Shown: one piece after another, positions 24,424 through 35,525 of the stretch
Position numbering within the stretch: the stretch's first letter is position 1
Layout: every line of letters starts with the position of its first letter
Origin: Punica granatum
Lineage: Eukaryota; Streptophyta; Magnoliopsida; Myrtales; Lythraceae
Length of the DNA: 64,000 nucleotides
NCBI RefSeq assembly: GCF_007655135.1
Contig: NC_045131.1
Location: forward strand, 16,166,001 to 16,230,000
Reading direction: 5' to 3'
Notes under the pieces: model-generated
Database searches by the model: none
What the model saw: the letters and a program-made list of their open reading frames with translations, nothing else
What the model was told of the DNA's origin: nothing
Position numbers and translations under genes: made by a program

Positions 24424-24850
24424 TTCTCATGTTGTCTCAGTTTAGTCACGGGGCTATTTTCCGTCCTTTTCAGATCAGCCCCGAATTTTAAAATTCTTTT
24501 CAGTCAAGTCCCAGCCATTTTTACCATTTTCCAATCAGTTCCTAAATTTTTCAGAATTTTTCAATAGTCCCAAGGAACCTTTCAAGTTGTCTCAGTTTAG
24601 TCTCGGGGCTATTTTTCGCCATTTTTCAGATCTGCCCCAAATTTTAAAATTCTATTCAGTCAAGTCCCAGACATTTTTACCATTTTCCAATCAGTCCTTG
24701 AATTTTTCAGAATTTCTAAACCTGTTTCGGGAACTTTTCACGTTCTTTCAGTTCAGTCCCCGAGGCATTTTTCACTTTTCAGATCAGCCCGAACTTTCAA
24801 ATTCGTTTCAAAAAAAAGTTTTGGAACATTTTCAATAATTTTTACACAGT
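24424..24850. repeat. ~155-bp tandem repeats in LTR D
   Basis: The block cagtttagtc..ggggctatttt...cagatc.gcccc.aattttaaaattc recurs near 24440, 24595 and, in shorter form, 24750. The homologous set in LTR B is near 32222, 32376 and 32530. Confidence 0.65.
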
Positions 24851-25067
24851 CCTGAATTTTTCAAGAAATTTCAAATCAATCCCTTGAAACTTTATCCGAA
24901 TTTTCAAATCAGTCCCTGTTCTTTTAAATTTATTCAATTCAGTCCCTAGACATTTTCTAAAGATACCCAACCCTTTCCTACTTGGATTCCCGACCGACAA
25001 CGTATGTGCCCCGTTTAAATATTTTTATTTCAGTAATTATATGTATATAACATGTCAATGTGTGTTC

Positions 25068-25773
25068 TGATATGATCCAGCTAGAGGACCTTTCGTAGGG
25101 GCATGAGGAAGAATCCTAGGATGATAGGGTCGGGCATGAAGGCGAGCTTTGGGATAAGCATGTGCCAGTTAGAGCAAGTACAAGAGCACGAGCCAAGCAA
25201 ATCTAACAAGCCATGCAAAGGCTGTTATTGCATGTCCATGGAGGAGAAGTCGAGCTCTTGGGCGGGCTGCATGTGGAACAAGAAGCCATGACCGTTCATA
25301 TCCTAGAAATCTATTTAGAAGATGATCCCAGTTCAAAGGGCTGAATTCAGTTGCTTTTCAATTACTTGGGCCTATTTCATTTTGGGCTTATTACACTTAG
25401 GATTTATTTTAGCTAAGCCTATTAGCCCATTTAGGTTATCAACTAGTATCTCTCTATAAATAGGCATGTGGCCTCCCTAGAAAAGACAGATAAATTTTCA
25501 TTCAACTTTATGAGAGAGGTTTTTTCTGAGTTGTTTTGCAGCAATTTCGCCGGTATTGCAAGTGTGATGACTTGTGATTCCTAACATTTATAATATTGGT
25601 TTCTAGCTTTTTATAGTTAGCGGGTCAATATTCCATTTATAATATTGGTTTGTGGCTCTTTATAGTCATCGGGTCAATATTCCCTATCCTTGAAACCTTC
25701 ATTGGACGATCCCGGGTTTGATCTCATTCTATTGTTGTTGGGTCTCGAGGCAGGTTCGTTGAGGTTCGCATCA
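25068..25773 (+). repeat. E2 5' LTR
   Basis: 706 bp, TGAT...ATCA ends. The first ~275 bp are homologous to the coding tail of the polyprotein. It also holds a ~57-bp direct repeat (tttataatattggttt...gggtcaatattcc, about 25588-25690). Confidence 0.85.
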
Positions 25774-26750
25774 TTTGGTATCAGAGCTGTGGCTCCAATC
25801 CAGGTTTCATCTACCTTATTTCGTTTTTTGTTATCCATTATTCTTAGGGTTCGTAAATCGTTGATAAAAGTTGTGATTTTTGTTGGCTGATTCCAACTGT
25901 CCTGAAAAACCTTAAAATTTCAGTTGATCTTATTGGAGGTCCAAAAAAAAAAGAAAAAAAAATTCGTCCAAAAAAATATTGAGAAAAAAAAGGGGAAAGA
26001 AAAAGAAAAGACAAGAGCAATTGTTTGGGAAATCTTTACTTTTGGGGTGATAGAAGCTTTCTTAGATATATCTCTGCTAATCAAGTGAAGTAGGGAATTT
26101 CAAAAATTCCCTGTTATTTTCTTCTATATTTGCCTATCCTTGAATTACCTTCCTTTATATATTCTTGTTCACTTTGATGGATCACTGGCATATAAGGTGC
26201 AGTTGGGAAATCTAATATTGTTTCCTTTCAATTGATTATTTTCTTATCATATTCCGTTCTTGTCTCTTAGAATCATTCATTCTTTCCATTTCGATACTTT
26301 CCATAAATCTTTTGTTTCCTTATTCCCAAAATCTTCCTTGTACATCTTAGTTATTTCGTTAACTTCATCTACCACATTATTTCCTTTCTCATTTAGGTTT
26401 GGATCCAAAATTTGATTCAATTTTTGAAATCAATGATTATAAGTGCTTTGGGCTAATCAACTGATTTTACTCTTGCGATTGAATCGCTTAGTTTCTTAGG
26501 AACTTTGAGGAGGAAATCTAGAGAAAAAAAAACAGGTAAGAGTGGTGAGTATATCAGAGGGTAAAACCCTAAAATTGAGTGAAACACGAGTGTTGAGTGA
26601 CATTAATCTGAGTGCAAACACGTGAGCGAGTGGTTGTGAGGTCCATTTCTATTTTCTAAAGTTTCACTTGCAGATTTCATCATACTACAAGAAAGCAGTG
26701 GAAATGATCAGAATAACGGAGGAACTGATTACAACATGATGATCTGAGAT

Positions 26751-27134
26751 ATGCAGCAACAATTTGAGCGCTTGAATGTGATGGTTGATTTGATTTATGA
26801 TCGGTTGGAAAGGCGAGACAAGCAGATTGAACAGATGCTAGATGGCTATAACGAAGCTTCTGGTTCATCCTCTTGTAAATTGAAATGGGGTTCTTCGATT
26901 AAGAAGGAAGATAAAATAGCCTTGAAGCCAATAAAGGAGAAACCTACAACCAAGTTTCAACTCAATGGCAAAGAGAATGGTCATGCTTCTCAATTCCTAG
27001 ACAGCGATGGTCGGAAGGCAACGCTACTGCCGCTTCCACCTAACCAAATGGATGAAGAGCAACTTCAAATCAAGCATTCCATTGGCGAGAAAAGTGAGGA
27101 ATTCAAGAATGTCTTTCTCGAGCAAATACCCTAG
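26751..27134 (+). pseudogene. Gag N-terminal remnant of E2
   Basis: 127 codons starting MQQQFERLNVMVD, a coiled-coil-like N-terminus seen in gypsy Gag proteins of this type, continuing into charged low-complexity sequence and ending IGEKSEEFKNVFLEQIP. The last part looks like the short segment preceding reverse transcriptase (EEFKNVF..), so gag core, protease, polymerase and integrase are deleted. It stops 65 bp before the 3' LTR. It cannot support transposition alone. Confidence 0.6.
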
Positions 27135-27198
27135 AACAGTCACCTATCAAGTCGGTTGTCATAGATTCGAGGACGAATCCTTTTGAAGAGACGGGGAA

Positions 27199-27832
27199 TG
27201 ATATGATTCAGCTAGACGACCCTTCACAGGGGCATGAGGAAGAATCCCAGGATGATAGGGTCGGGCATGAAGGTGAGCTTTGGGATAAGCATGTGCCAGC
27301 TAGAGCAAGTACAAGAGCACGAGCCAAGCAAATCCAACAAGCCATGCAAAGGCTGTTATTGCATGTCCATGGAGGAGAAGTCGAGCTCTTGGGCGGGCTG
27401 CATGTGGAACAAGAAGCCACGACCGTTCATATCCTAGAAATCTATTTAGAAGATGATCCCAGTTCAAAGGGCTGAATTCAGTTGCTTTTCAATTACTTGG
27501 GCCTATTTCATTTCGGGCTCATTATGCTTAGGATTTATTTTAGCCAAGCCCATTAGCCCATTTAGGTTATCAGCTAGTATCTCTCTATAAATAGGCATGT
27601 GGCATCCTTAGAAAAGACATATAAGTTTTCATTCAACTTTGTGAGAGAGGTTTTTTCTGAGTTGTTTTGCAGCAACTTCGCCGGTATTGCAAGTGTGATG
27701 ACTTGTGATTCCCGACATTTATAATATTGGTTTCTAGCTCTTTATAGCTAGCGGGTCAATATTTCGTTTATAATATAGGTTTGTGGCTCTTTATAGTCAT
27801 CGGGTCAATATTCCCTATCCTTAAAACCTTCA
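27199..27832 (+). repeat. E2 3' LTR, truncated, with coding tail
   Basis: Starts TGATATGATTC. A 90-codon frame (27203-27475) crosses from the upstream RTNPFEE motif into the LTR. It contains ASTRARAKQIQQAM and stops at 27475. The last ~75 bp of the LTR are missing; sequence at about 27833 changes to Tat 3' untranslated region. Confidence 0.8.
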
Positions 27833-28601
27833 GTGGGAGACCGAGCGAGCCATCAGAACAGTTCGGGACAGTCTACACGACAGGATGGAGGAGAACAGTT
27901 TACACGACAGGACGGAGGATAAGAGGGGGTACATCTCGTGGCAGATGTGAACTCGTGTATCCTTTTAACTTGGGGCAATGTGCTCCCCAAGCTTTCTCTG
28001 TTCACTCTGACATTGCATAACTCCAAAACGGGTCACAACCACCCTTCAATTGGCTACTATAAAGTCAAAATCCCAGACATTCCTTCCCGGGAGTCTAGTT
28101 ATAACACTCTGAAAATGACTAGACTGAGGTTTGACCAAATTTGCACATAAATCCCCCATGCGAGTCATAAACGCAGCCGCCCTACGGTACTCTTACGAGA
28201 AGGGTCCTAAGCCGACGGGTACGTCGAATAATCGACAGAGCCGCTAGGGCATCATTAATAATGTCTCGATATGCTCGTGCATGGCCAACAGGAGCCCTGG
28301 AGGCCTCGCATTGAGGCCTTCGAAAACAGGATCTCATTCACATCGTCAAAGCAAAAACTCTCTACGGGTCACCCAGGCGACTCGAAACTGAAGAACAAGC
28401 GTCGCGAATACATCCTTTTACCTGTACTTACAAATCGCTAGTAATCCCATGACTTACTAATGATATCAGGATCACAGGTACCACAAACACGGGAACTACA
28501 GCGGACTCTGATTCTCCATCCCTCGGGGTACGTAGGCATTTCATCCAGAGCTCAAGTCCTTCATCGCAAAACCAAGGCATCCTTAACAAACTACAATCGC
28601 C

Positions 28602-28915
28602 CATGCGACAGAGCCGGCATCCGGCAGAGCAACGAGAAACCGCCCCAATGACGAGGCTGGTTTTCGACAGATCAAACACACAACCGCCCTAGGGGCAAAG
28701 CAGGCCTCCATCAAAGCACAACCATTCTGGCGGCAAAGCAGGCCTCCAGCAAAGCACAACCATCCCAGTAGCAAAGCCGGCCTCTGGCGAAACACAACTA
28801 CCCCAGTAGCGACACCGGCCTCCGATAGATCAAACACACCGCCCTAGGGGCAAGGCACCAACGAAGCAACTTCGTCCTGGCAGCAACGCTGGCCTTCGGC
28901 AGATCAGCACATTTG
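28602..28915. repeat. GC-rich minisatellite, 38-44-bp unit
   Basis: About eight diverged units. The clearest begin at 28691, 28729, 28767 and 28805, exactly 38 bp apart, with core agtagcaaagccggcctc and a cacaac.a.ccc end. Later units stretch to 42-44 bp. Confidence 0.75.
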
Positions 28916-29313
28916 GGGTAGCATCAGCCCTGCACGTTCAGCGTACACCACCGTCCACCTGACTAATGAAAAGTGATGCCCATCTCTGTGGGAGAGCCAC
29001 GTGCGATCGTCACTCTCCGCCGAGACAAGATGCGTCTTGGTCTCCAGAGTTAGTCCAACCCACAGCACCGCCTCACTATGGCAACATTCACAAGTAACAG
29101 CATCCCTGGTGAACACAGTGATCAGACCATCCCCGCCAAGCACGCGACACAAGTCATCCAGCATGCACCCAATCATGCGACAAACTGAAAGCCTCGCCTA
29201 CCACTGCACCATCCCAGCAAAGCCCTGACCCAATGCCAAGCGCCCCTCTTCGCCCCGCGCCATTTCCTAACACTAGTCGTTGTTTCTGCATTCCCTGCAT
29301 TTTTGCATCATGC

Positions 29314-30322
29314 CCATGTTTACTGCTTTTCGGACGTCGTGTCCCCATCTACTACTTTCCAGACTTCGCGTCCACACTTATTTCTTTTCGGACTTCACGT
29401 CCACATTTACTGCTTTCTGGACTTCGAGTCCACATTTACTGCTTTTCGGACTTCGTGTCCCCATTTACTACTTTCCGGATTTCGCGTCCACACTTATTGC
29501 TTTCGGGACTTCGCGCCCACGGACTTCGCGTCCATATTTACTATTTTCTGGACTTCGCGTCCACATTTACTGGTCTCTGGACTTCGCGTCCATATTTACT
29601 GTTTTCTGGACTTCGCGTCCACATTTATTGCTCTCTGGTCTTCGCGTCCATATTTACTATTTTCTGGACTTCGCGTCCACATTTACTACTCTCTGGACTT
29701 CGCGTCCACATTTACTATTTTTCGAACTTCCAAGTCCCCATTTACTACTTTTTGTACTTCGCATCCACATTTACTACTTTTTGGACTTCGCGTCCACACT
29801 TATTGCTTTCGGGACTTCGCGTCCACATTTACTGCTTTTCGGACTTCGCGTCCACACTTATTGCTTTCGGGACTTCGTGTCCACATTTACTGCTTTTTGG
29901 ACTTCGTGTCCACACTTATTGCTTTCGGGACTTCGCGTCCACATTTACTGCTTTTCGGACTTCACGTCCACATTTACTGCTTTCCAGACTTCGTGTCCAT
30001 GGATTTCGTGTCCATGTTTACTGCTTTCTGGACTTCGCGTCCACATTTACTATTTTCAGGACTCCGCGTCCACATTTACTGCCTTCAAGACTTCGCATCC
30101 ATATTTACTGCCTTTAGGACTTCGCGTCCACATTTACTGCTTTCTGGACTTCGCATCCGCATTTACTACCTTCAGGATTTCGCGTCCATATTTACTGCCT
30201 TCAAGACTTCGCGTCCACAGATTTCGTGTCCACATTTACTGTTTTCAGGACTTTGTGTCTGCAGATTTCGCGTCCATATTTACTGCTTTCTAGACTTCGC
30301 GTTCACATTTATTACTTTATAG
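29314..30322 (+). repeat. 29-bp minisatellite, about 35 units
   Basis: The unit is close to ggacttcgcgtcc followed by acatttactgctttct. Each unit holds the dyad GGAC-ttcgc-GTCC. A few units are shortened (for example at about 29517 and 30000). Because 29 is not a multiple of 3 and the unit lacks stop triplets, all three forward frames stay open for about 295-340 codons (29233-30117, 29280-30293, 29303-30322). These are artefacts of the repeat, not genes. Confidence 0.9.
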
Positions 30323-30569
30323 GTTTCATCCCCGCATTCGCTGTTTTAAGTTACAGATTCACGTTGTATCATTTCCTTACCATGACTCCATTGTCTTTTT
30401 CCTCCCACAAACAGGTCCGTTGCACTTGCACGACTTACTCCCATACATCCAAACAAGAGAACGAGCGACTATTGGGAGAATGTCCAGATGGTCGTCAAGA
30501 CCGAACGGATGCTTCTCATACTCTTTGGCTGCACCCTCTATCCGAGCACGCAACCAAAGAGGGACAAGC

Positions 30570-33500
30570 TATTAGTACCCAATATTGGTCCACCGGCTCC
30601 AAAGGGGTAAAATCGTCATTTCGTCACTCGTGCGAGGGAAGTATTTCCAGTTGATTACTCGAGTACACACGACTTCTTGGAAATAGACATTTTCCTAATT
30701 TATCACCAATTTTATGATTTTTCAAAAATAATACTATTTGGGATGTCTTTGACTTTCACGTACATCGACGTCAATTTTAAAAATCCGGGACAAAATTTCG
30801 AGATTGAAAACAATTTTATCGCACAATATTTATGAGCATGATAGCAGTCTCGAAATATTTTTCCGAAATCCGATCAAGAAAGAGGGGAATTTTCAATTTT
30901 TACGTGGGTCAAATTCATTTTTTTAAATAATAAATAATAAAAAATAAAAACCGGTCAGAAGTCAGACTGCTGACTTCTGACCATTGCCTTCCTCCTTTTT
31001 CCCTTTTCTTTCCCGCCTGTACCTGCTCTGACTTCTTCTTCTTCTCTTTTTTTTTTCTTTTTTTTTTCTTTATTCTTCTTCTCTTCTTCCCTGCTCTGCA
31101 CGATCCTGACCCGAGCCTGCAAACCGAACCCCTGCACGCATACACTACTCCGACCTGCACCGTCCTTTTCTTCCTCTGCACACGCCAACAGCTCCCGTGC
31201 ATGCCAACTCTCTTCTCTCTCTCTCTCGGTTTTGAAAAAACCCGCAGCTCACAGAGGAAAAAAACCAGCAGCTCGTTCGGACAGACGACTCAGCTCATAC
31301 ACTCTCCCGGAACTCGCTCATTCCTCCCGAAAAAAAAACCGGCAGCTCGAACCCAGACGAGACCCCCAGCTCGAACTCAGACGAGGCCCTCAGCTCCCAC
31401 GGGGATTTTCGCCCTCAGCTAGGACACTATCTCTCGGGAACTCACGGCCCACAACTCGACTCCCCACGCTCACCTCAGCTTACACACTCTCTCGATACCC
31501 CACTCTCCCTCGGCTCGTCTCGCTCTCCCACAGCTCGAACACCCCCCCTTACTCCCCAGCTCGGAAACCCGCGTCCCTCGGCTCAAACCCCTCATGCCCA
31601 CGGCTTCTCCGGAACCCCCTCGGCTCAGACACCGAAATCCCCTGCCTCCTTCGGCGGACCGTCGGCCCCCCCCTCGGAGTCGAAAGTCGCCGCGACTCGT
31701 CAACACAGCCGCCCGGACCCCCTCTCTCATTCTCTCTATTTTCGTTTTTTTTTTCCTAACCGGAGCTCCGTGCTTTCCGGGTCGTACAGGGAACACCCAG
31801 TCCAGTAGCAGCCCGCACGCCGGCCCAGTGGCCCAATCATCCAGCGGCCCAGCCCGGTTCAACAGGAGTCCAGTCCGCCCCCCATCGGCCCAGTCCAGCA
31901 GCCAACAACCCATCGGCCCACTCGCCCCAGCCCCAAATCCCAGCGCCCCACTCAGCCCCGCCCAAATCCCAGCAGCTCGGTTCGACCTAGTCCGGCCTGT
32001 CACGATCCGACCTGACTCGTCCAGCGAATTTTTTTATTTATTTACAGAACCACCCCTCAACTTCCCGAACTAGGTAAATTCCCAACTTAGTGGCATGTTT
32101 AGGGTTCCATTTTTGAATATTAATGTTTGCGTGGATGGACATGATGTGAAATGAGCGTTCTTGGGTTGCGTAGGTGGTCGGATTTGTCTCGAACTCGATT
32201 TTACGAACTTTTCAAGTTGTCTCAGTTTAGTCCCGGGGATATTTTCCACCCTTTTCAGATCTGCCCCGAATTTTAAAATTCTTTTTAATCAACTCCCAAC
32301 CATTTTTACCATTTTCCAATCGGTCCCTGAATTTTCCAGAATTTTTCAATCGTCCCAAGTTACTTTTCAAGTTTCTCAGTTTAGTCCTAGGGCTATTTTC
32401 CGCCCTTTTCAGATCTGCCTCGAATTTTAAAATTCTATTCAGTCAAGTCCCAACCATTTTTACCATTTTCCAATCAGTCCCTGAATTGTTCAGAATTTCT
32501 AAACCTGTTCCGGGAACTTTTCACGTTGTTTCATTTAGTCCCTGAGGCATTTTTCAATTTTCAGATCAGCTCGAACTTTCAAATTCGTTTCAAAAAATGT
32601 CCTGGGACATTTTCAGTAATTTTTACACAGTCTTGTATTTTTTTCAAAATTTTCAAATCAGTCCCTTGAAACTTTTTCCAAATATTCAAATCAGTCCCTG
32701 TTCTTTTAAATTTGTTCAATTTAGTCCCTGGACATTTTCTAAAGATACTCGACCCTTTGCTACTTCGATTCCAGACCAACAATGTATGTGCCCCGTTGAA
32801 ATATTTTTGTTTCAGTAATTATATGTATAAAACATGTCAATGTGTGTTCTTTTATATTTTTTCGCTTCCATGAGTCGGTGCCGTTTTATTGATTCCGTTA
32901 ACATTATATTTGTGTATGTTTGTATGTGTTTATCGTGATCATGGCAGCACAGATTGTGTAAAATATGTGTGTTTATCGTGCTTGACGTAATAATGTGCTC
33001 TTAATCCGTGTTTAAATGCTTTATTTTATCGTTTTAATCGAAACCTCACACGAATCAGTTTAATCATGCAAACTCGGACTAAAATCAAAATTTTAATTTC
33101 AAGACAGTCGGGAATTAGGATTTACCTCGGACGGTCCATCAATGATCGTCTCGACGATCTGAAACCCGCAGATTTAGAGCATTTGGAAAATATCAATCAA
33201 CTTAATCAACAATTTCAGTAACAGGGTAATTGGGACGTTCATGCGATTAATTAACTCACTTGGCCCTAATAATTTTGCACGAATTGGTAATAAACCGATA
33301 ACACGCATCAATAGGTTGCAAACATGCGTTGGTGCCCTTATCAAAACTTGCAAATTTTATAAAACCCGAGACACGTGGCTCGATGTGACATGGACGTCTA
33401 GGACGGACTTGCATGTCTTGACTCGAGGCCTCACCTGATTTCAGGAAACTCAGGTCGGGGCGTGGAAGTTCTTTTTAGATCATTTCCGGATAGACTAACC

Positions 33501-34027
33501 GATCCTTTGGCTTTTTTAGGGTTCTTGCACAACCTTGGAAGGTCCAGGGGATCGGTCGGCGCCGGTCACAGGTCGAGGTGGCCCGCGTCGCGTTGTCTCT
33601 CATTTCTGATAACAATTTTCACCTCAAGGGCAAAATCGTCTATTTGCAACTTAGGGACACCCCTAGGGTTAGAATAAGAGAAACACTACGGTATCAGGGT
33701 AGGGATGGACTACCTGTCTAGGCGCAGGTTCATCTGCATAGCTCGCTCTATCCGACCGATGGGTTTTTGTTATTCTAGCATAGTCTCGGGTAGTTAGTTC
33801 AGGTGGATTGGCTCAAAATGCAAATATCGGACTAATTGTGTACTTGGTTAAGACAAAAATGGGCAATAGCGAGTAAGGCACTGGGTTCTAGGGTTTACGG
33901 GTGGAATCCAAGTTTTGTAATAACCTGTAACAATCGTAGTGTCACAACATGGAACAATCTTAAAAGCAACCTACAAACACAAGACTAGATTACAGACGTC
34001 ACGTCTGTCAAGTCATCGGAAGATAAC
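30570..34027 (+). mobile_element. LTR B, left part (Tat/Ogre-like)
   Basis: It starts TATTAGTACCC, which differs from TGTCAGCACCC of LTR D only by three transitions. The part to about 32860 aligns with D; the part from about 32860 aligns in reverse with A (15370 down) and C (43260 down). It is interrupted at 34027 by E3 and resumes at 40119. The dyad agaagtcag/ctgacttct is at 30957-30978, a polypyrimidine block at 31010-31750 and ~155-bp repeats from 32213 to about 32700. Open frames inside (for example minus 31470-32003, 177 codons, and plus 31232-31759) are composition effects. Confidence 0.75.
34023..34027. other. Target-site duplication of E3, left
   Basis: ataac directly before the E3 5' LTR. 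The identical ataac follows the 3' LTR at 40114-40118. Confidence 0.95.
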
Positions 34028-34835
34028 TGATGCAAATCGTAGCACGACTTCAAGGGATCCAGTTCAAGTTCCAATTGGACCGATTACGCGAGCACGAGCA
34101 AAGAAGTTTAAAGATGAACTCAACGGCCTAATTCAAGAGGTTCGGGCTCAAGCAAATTCGTGGAGGCCCATTGGACATGAATCACGTGATCAACAAAAAT
34201 CCATCAATTTGATTCAAGTTATAGAAGATTCCGGACAAGGCTAAATTCAGCAAGTGTTTGAGGAAGCTTCTAGAATAGTTGATGATCAACAGAAGATAAC
34301 ATCAGATTTATTTGAAATTTAAATCTCATAGAGATATTCTAGGGGTATTTAGATTTTATATCTTTATAGATTATGTCATATCTCTATCGATATTCTTGGT
34401 TTTAATTTCCTTATCTATAGGAGGAGATATGACCAGATTAGGATTACTTTATGTCTATATATATTCATCTTAGTCAATTTTTAATGGAAGGAACATTCAG
34501 AAAATTGTGAGAGTATTCTCTCTGATTCTTGAAGAACTAATCGAACTTATCGGAAGTTTCTGTGGCGTTCATCATCGACTTATCAAACGGCTTTCCACCA
34601 CCGTTTGTGGCGTCTTCATCGACTTATCAAGCGACTTTCCATCACCGTTTGTGGCATCTTCCTATATACCGAGGTTCTTGTTTCGCATTAAACAACGGGT
34701 TGAGGTCAGTTATACCAAGGTTCTTGTTTTTGTCGTAAACAACGGGTCCAGGGTTCGTCAATCAAATCTGATCATGAAACGATCTTGGGTTCCTTTAGTT
34801 GTCGGGTCTCGTCATTCTTGGCGGGAATCGCATCA
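34028..34835 (+). repeat. E3 5' LTR
   Basis: 808 bp. The first 217 bp duplicate the coding tail of the polyprotein (to the stop at 34244). A TATA-like ctatatatat is at 34455-34464. A frame of 101 codons from 33939 to 34244 begins in LTR B by chance and is not a gene. Confidence 0.95.
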
Positions 34836-34837
34836 TT

Positions 34838-34849
34838 TGGTATCAGAGC
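34838..34849 (+). other. E3 primer-binding site
   Basis: TGGTATCAGAGC, two bases after the LTR, complementary to the 3' end of initiator tRNA-Met. Confidence 0.9.
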
Positions 34850-35525
34850 ATCAGGCTCCAAATCGGGTTTATCCTATCCATTTTTTTTTGTTTCAATTTG
34901 CTGAGTTTCGCTTCATCGAGTTTTGTTCTTTGCGGATTGTTAGCAGAAAAAAAAAAGAGCTGAAGAAAAAAATTTCGACCAAAAAAAAACACACAGCTGA
35001 AAAAAAAAATAGAGCTGAAAAAAAAGAAAGAAAAAAAAATCGGCCAAAAAAAATACAGAGCTGAAAAAAAAAAGGAAGGATCGAAAGAAAAGAAATAAGA
35101 CATCGTTGTCAATTTGATCCAAATTCTTTACATCAGACCATTCTAAAGTTGTTATTTCCCTTTCGTTGTGTTCTACATTGATTTTGATTCTAGAATTTCA
35201 TATAACATTCTGATATACTTCATTCTGGTTGCCTTTTCTCTTGCTTCTTTTCTTCTTGAAATTTCCTTTGAATATTAATTTTCCTTGGTAAGTTCTTGGG
35301 GAATTGCTGCTGGAAATTTTGGAGAATTGTTCGTTTAGTTTGAAGAGATCTGAAAGAGAATTATTGAGTGGAAAAAGGCAGGAGTGGTAAGAACATTAGA
35401 GGGTTAAAAGCCACGTTTGTTTGAGTGAAAACACGAGTGTAGAGTGATTCACATTCTTGAGTGTAAACACGTAAGGGAGAGAATTGTGAGGTCCATTTTT
35501 TTTCTAACTTTATTTTGCAGCAATC
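34850..35525 (+). other. E3 leader with A-rich tract
   Basis: Untranslated leader. 34948-35095 is a purine-rich A-tract with repeats of agctgaaaaaaa. E2 has a similar A-rich tract at 25940-26015. The low-complexity Lys or Phe frames here are not genes. Confidence 0.7.

Larger units (their letters stand above)
22742..25067 (+). mobile_element. Truncated LTR D (Tat/Ogre-like)
   Basis: It starts TGTCAGCACCCAATTTTGG and aligns by eye at about 90% with LTR B from 30570 to about 32860. Features in order are an AT-rich U3, the dyad agaagtcag/ctgacttct (23131-23152), pyrimidine-rich blocks with a (CT)n run (about 23396-23441), and about three ~155-bp repeats containing cagtttagtc and attttaaaattc (24424-24850). 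It is cut at 25067 by insertion of element E2. I infer that D and B are the 5' and 3' LTRs of one element because they share a 5' half that A and C lack. Open frames of 70-128 codons in the CT-rich and GA-rich parts are low-complexity artefacts. Confidence 0.75.
25068..27832 (+). mobile_element. Element E2: deleted gypsy retrotransposon
   Basis: The 5' LTR (25068-25773, 706 bp) starts TGATATGAT and ends CGCATCA. It is followed after 2 nt by TGGTATCAGAGC (25776-25787), the initiator tRNA-Met primer site. The internal part is only 1.4 kb: an A-rich leader, a gag N-terminal remnant (26751-27134), then the last codons of a polyprotein (RTNPFEETGND, 27169-27201) and a purine tract before the 3' LTR (27199-27832). 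The 3' LTR lacks its last ~75 bp because of a later deletion, so no target duplication can be seen. The LTRs differ at roughly 5% by eye, older than E3. Leader, gag start, LTR ends and coding tail are all like E3, so it is a non-autonomous relative. Confidence 0.85.
27833..30569 (+). mobile_element. 3' untranslated region of the D-B Tat-like element
   Basis: 2.7 kb between the truncated E2 LTR and LTR B, with no retroelement protein domain. It carries a 38-44-bp GC-rich array (28602-28915) and a 29-bp array (29314-30322) and ends in a purine-rich stretch, aaccaaagagggacaagc (30552-30569), next to LTR B, which can be the polypurine tract. Tandem arrays in the region before the 3' LTR are a known trait of Tat-lineage elements. 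The internal coding part was deleted together with the end of E2. Confidence 0.6.

Noticed and set aside
29233..30322. Three overlapping forward open frames of 294-339 codons (repeated Phe-rich, Leu-rich proteins)
   Set aside because: They are all translations of one 29-bp array that lacks stop triplets; no gene would be open in all three frames by selection.
29314..30322. CRISPR array
   Set aside because: Repeats are head-to-tail without unique spacers, units vary, and the host is a plant.
31232..32073. Pro/Ser/Arg-rich frames of 159-177 codons on both strands
   Set aside because: GC- and pyrimidine-rich LTR B composition; the homologous region of LTR D does not keep the same frames.
33939..34244. 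101-codon open frame ending in a TRARAK motif
   Set aside because: Chance in-frame fusion of LTR B sequence with the coding tail duplicated in the E3 5' LTR.
34507..35064. 185-codon frame in the E3 5' LTR and leader
   Set aside because: It spans the LTR end and the A-rich leader and ends in a Lys tract; the copy in the 3' LTR ends differently.
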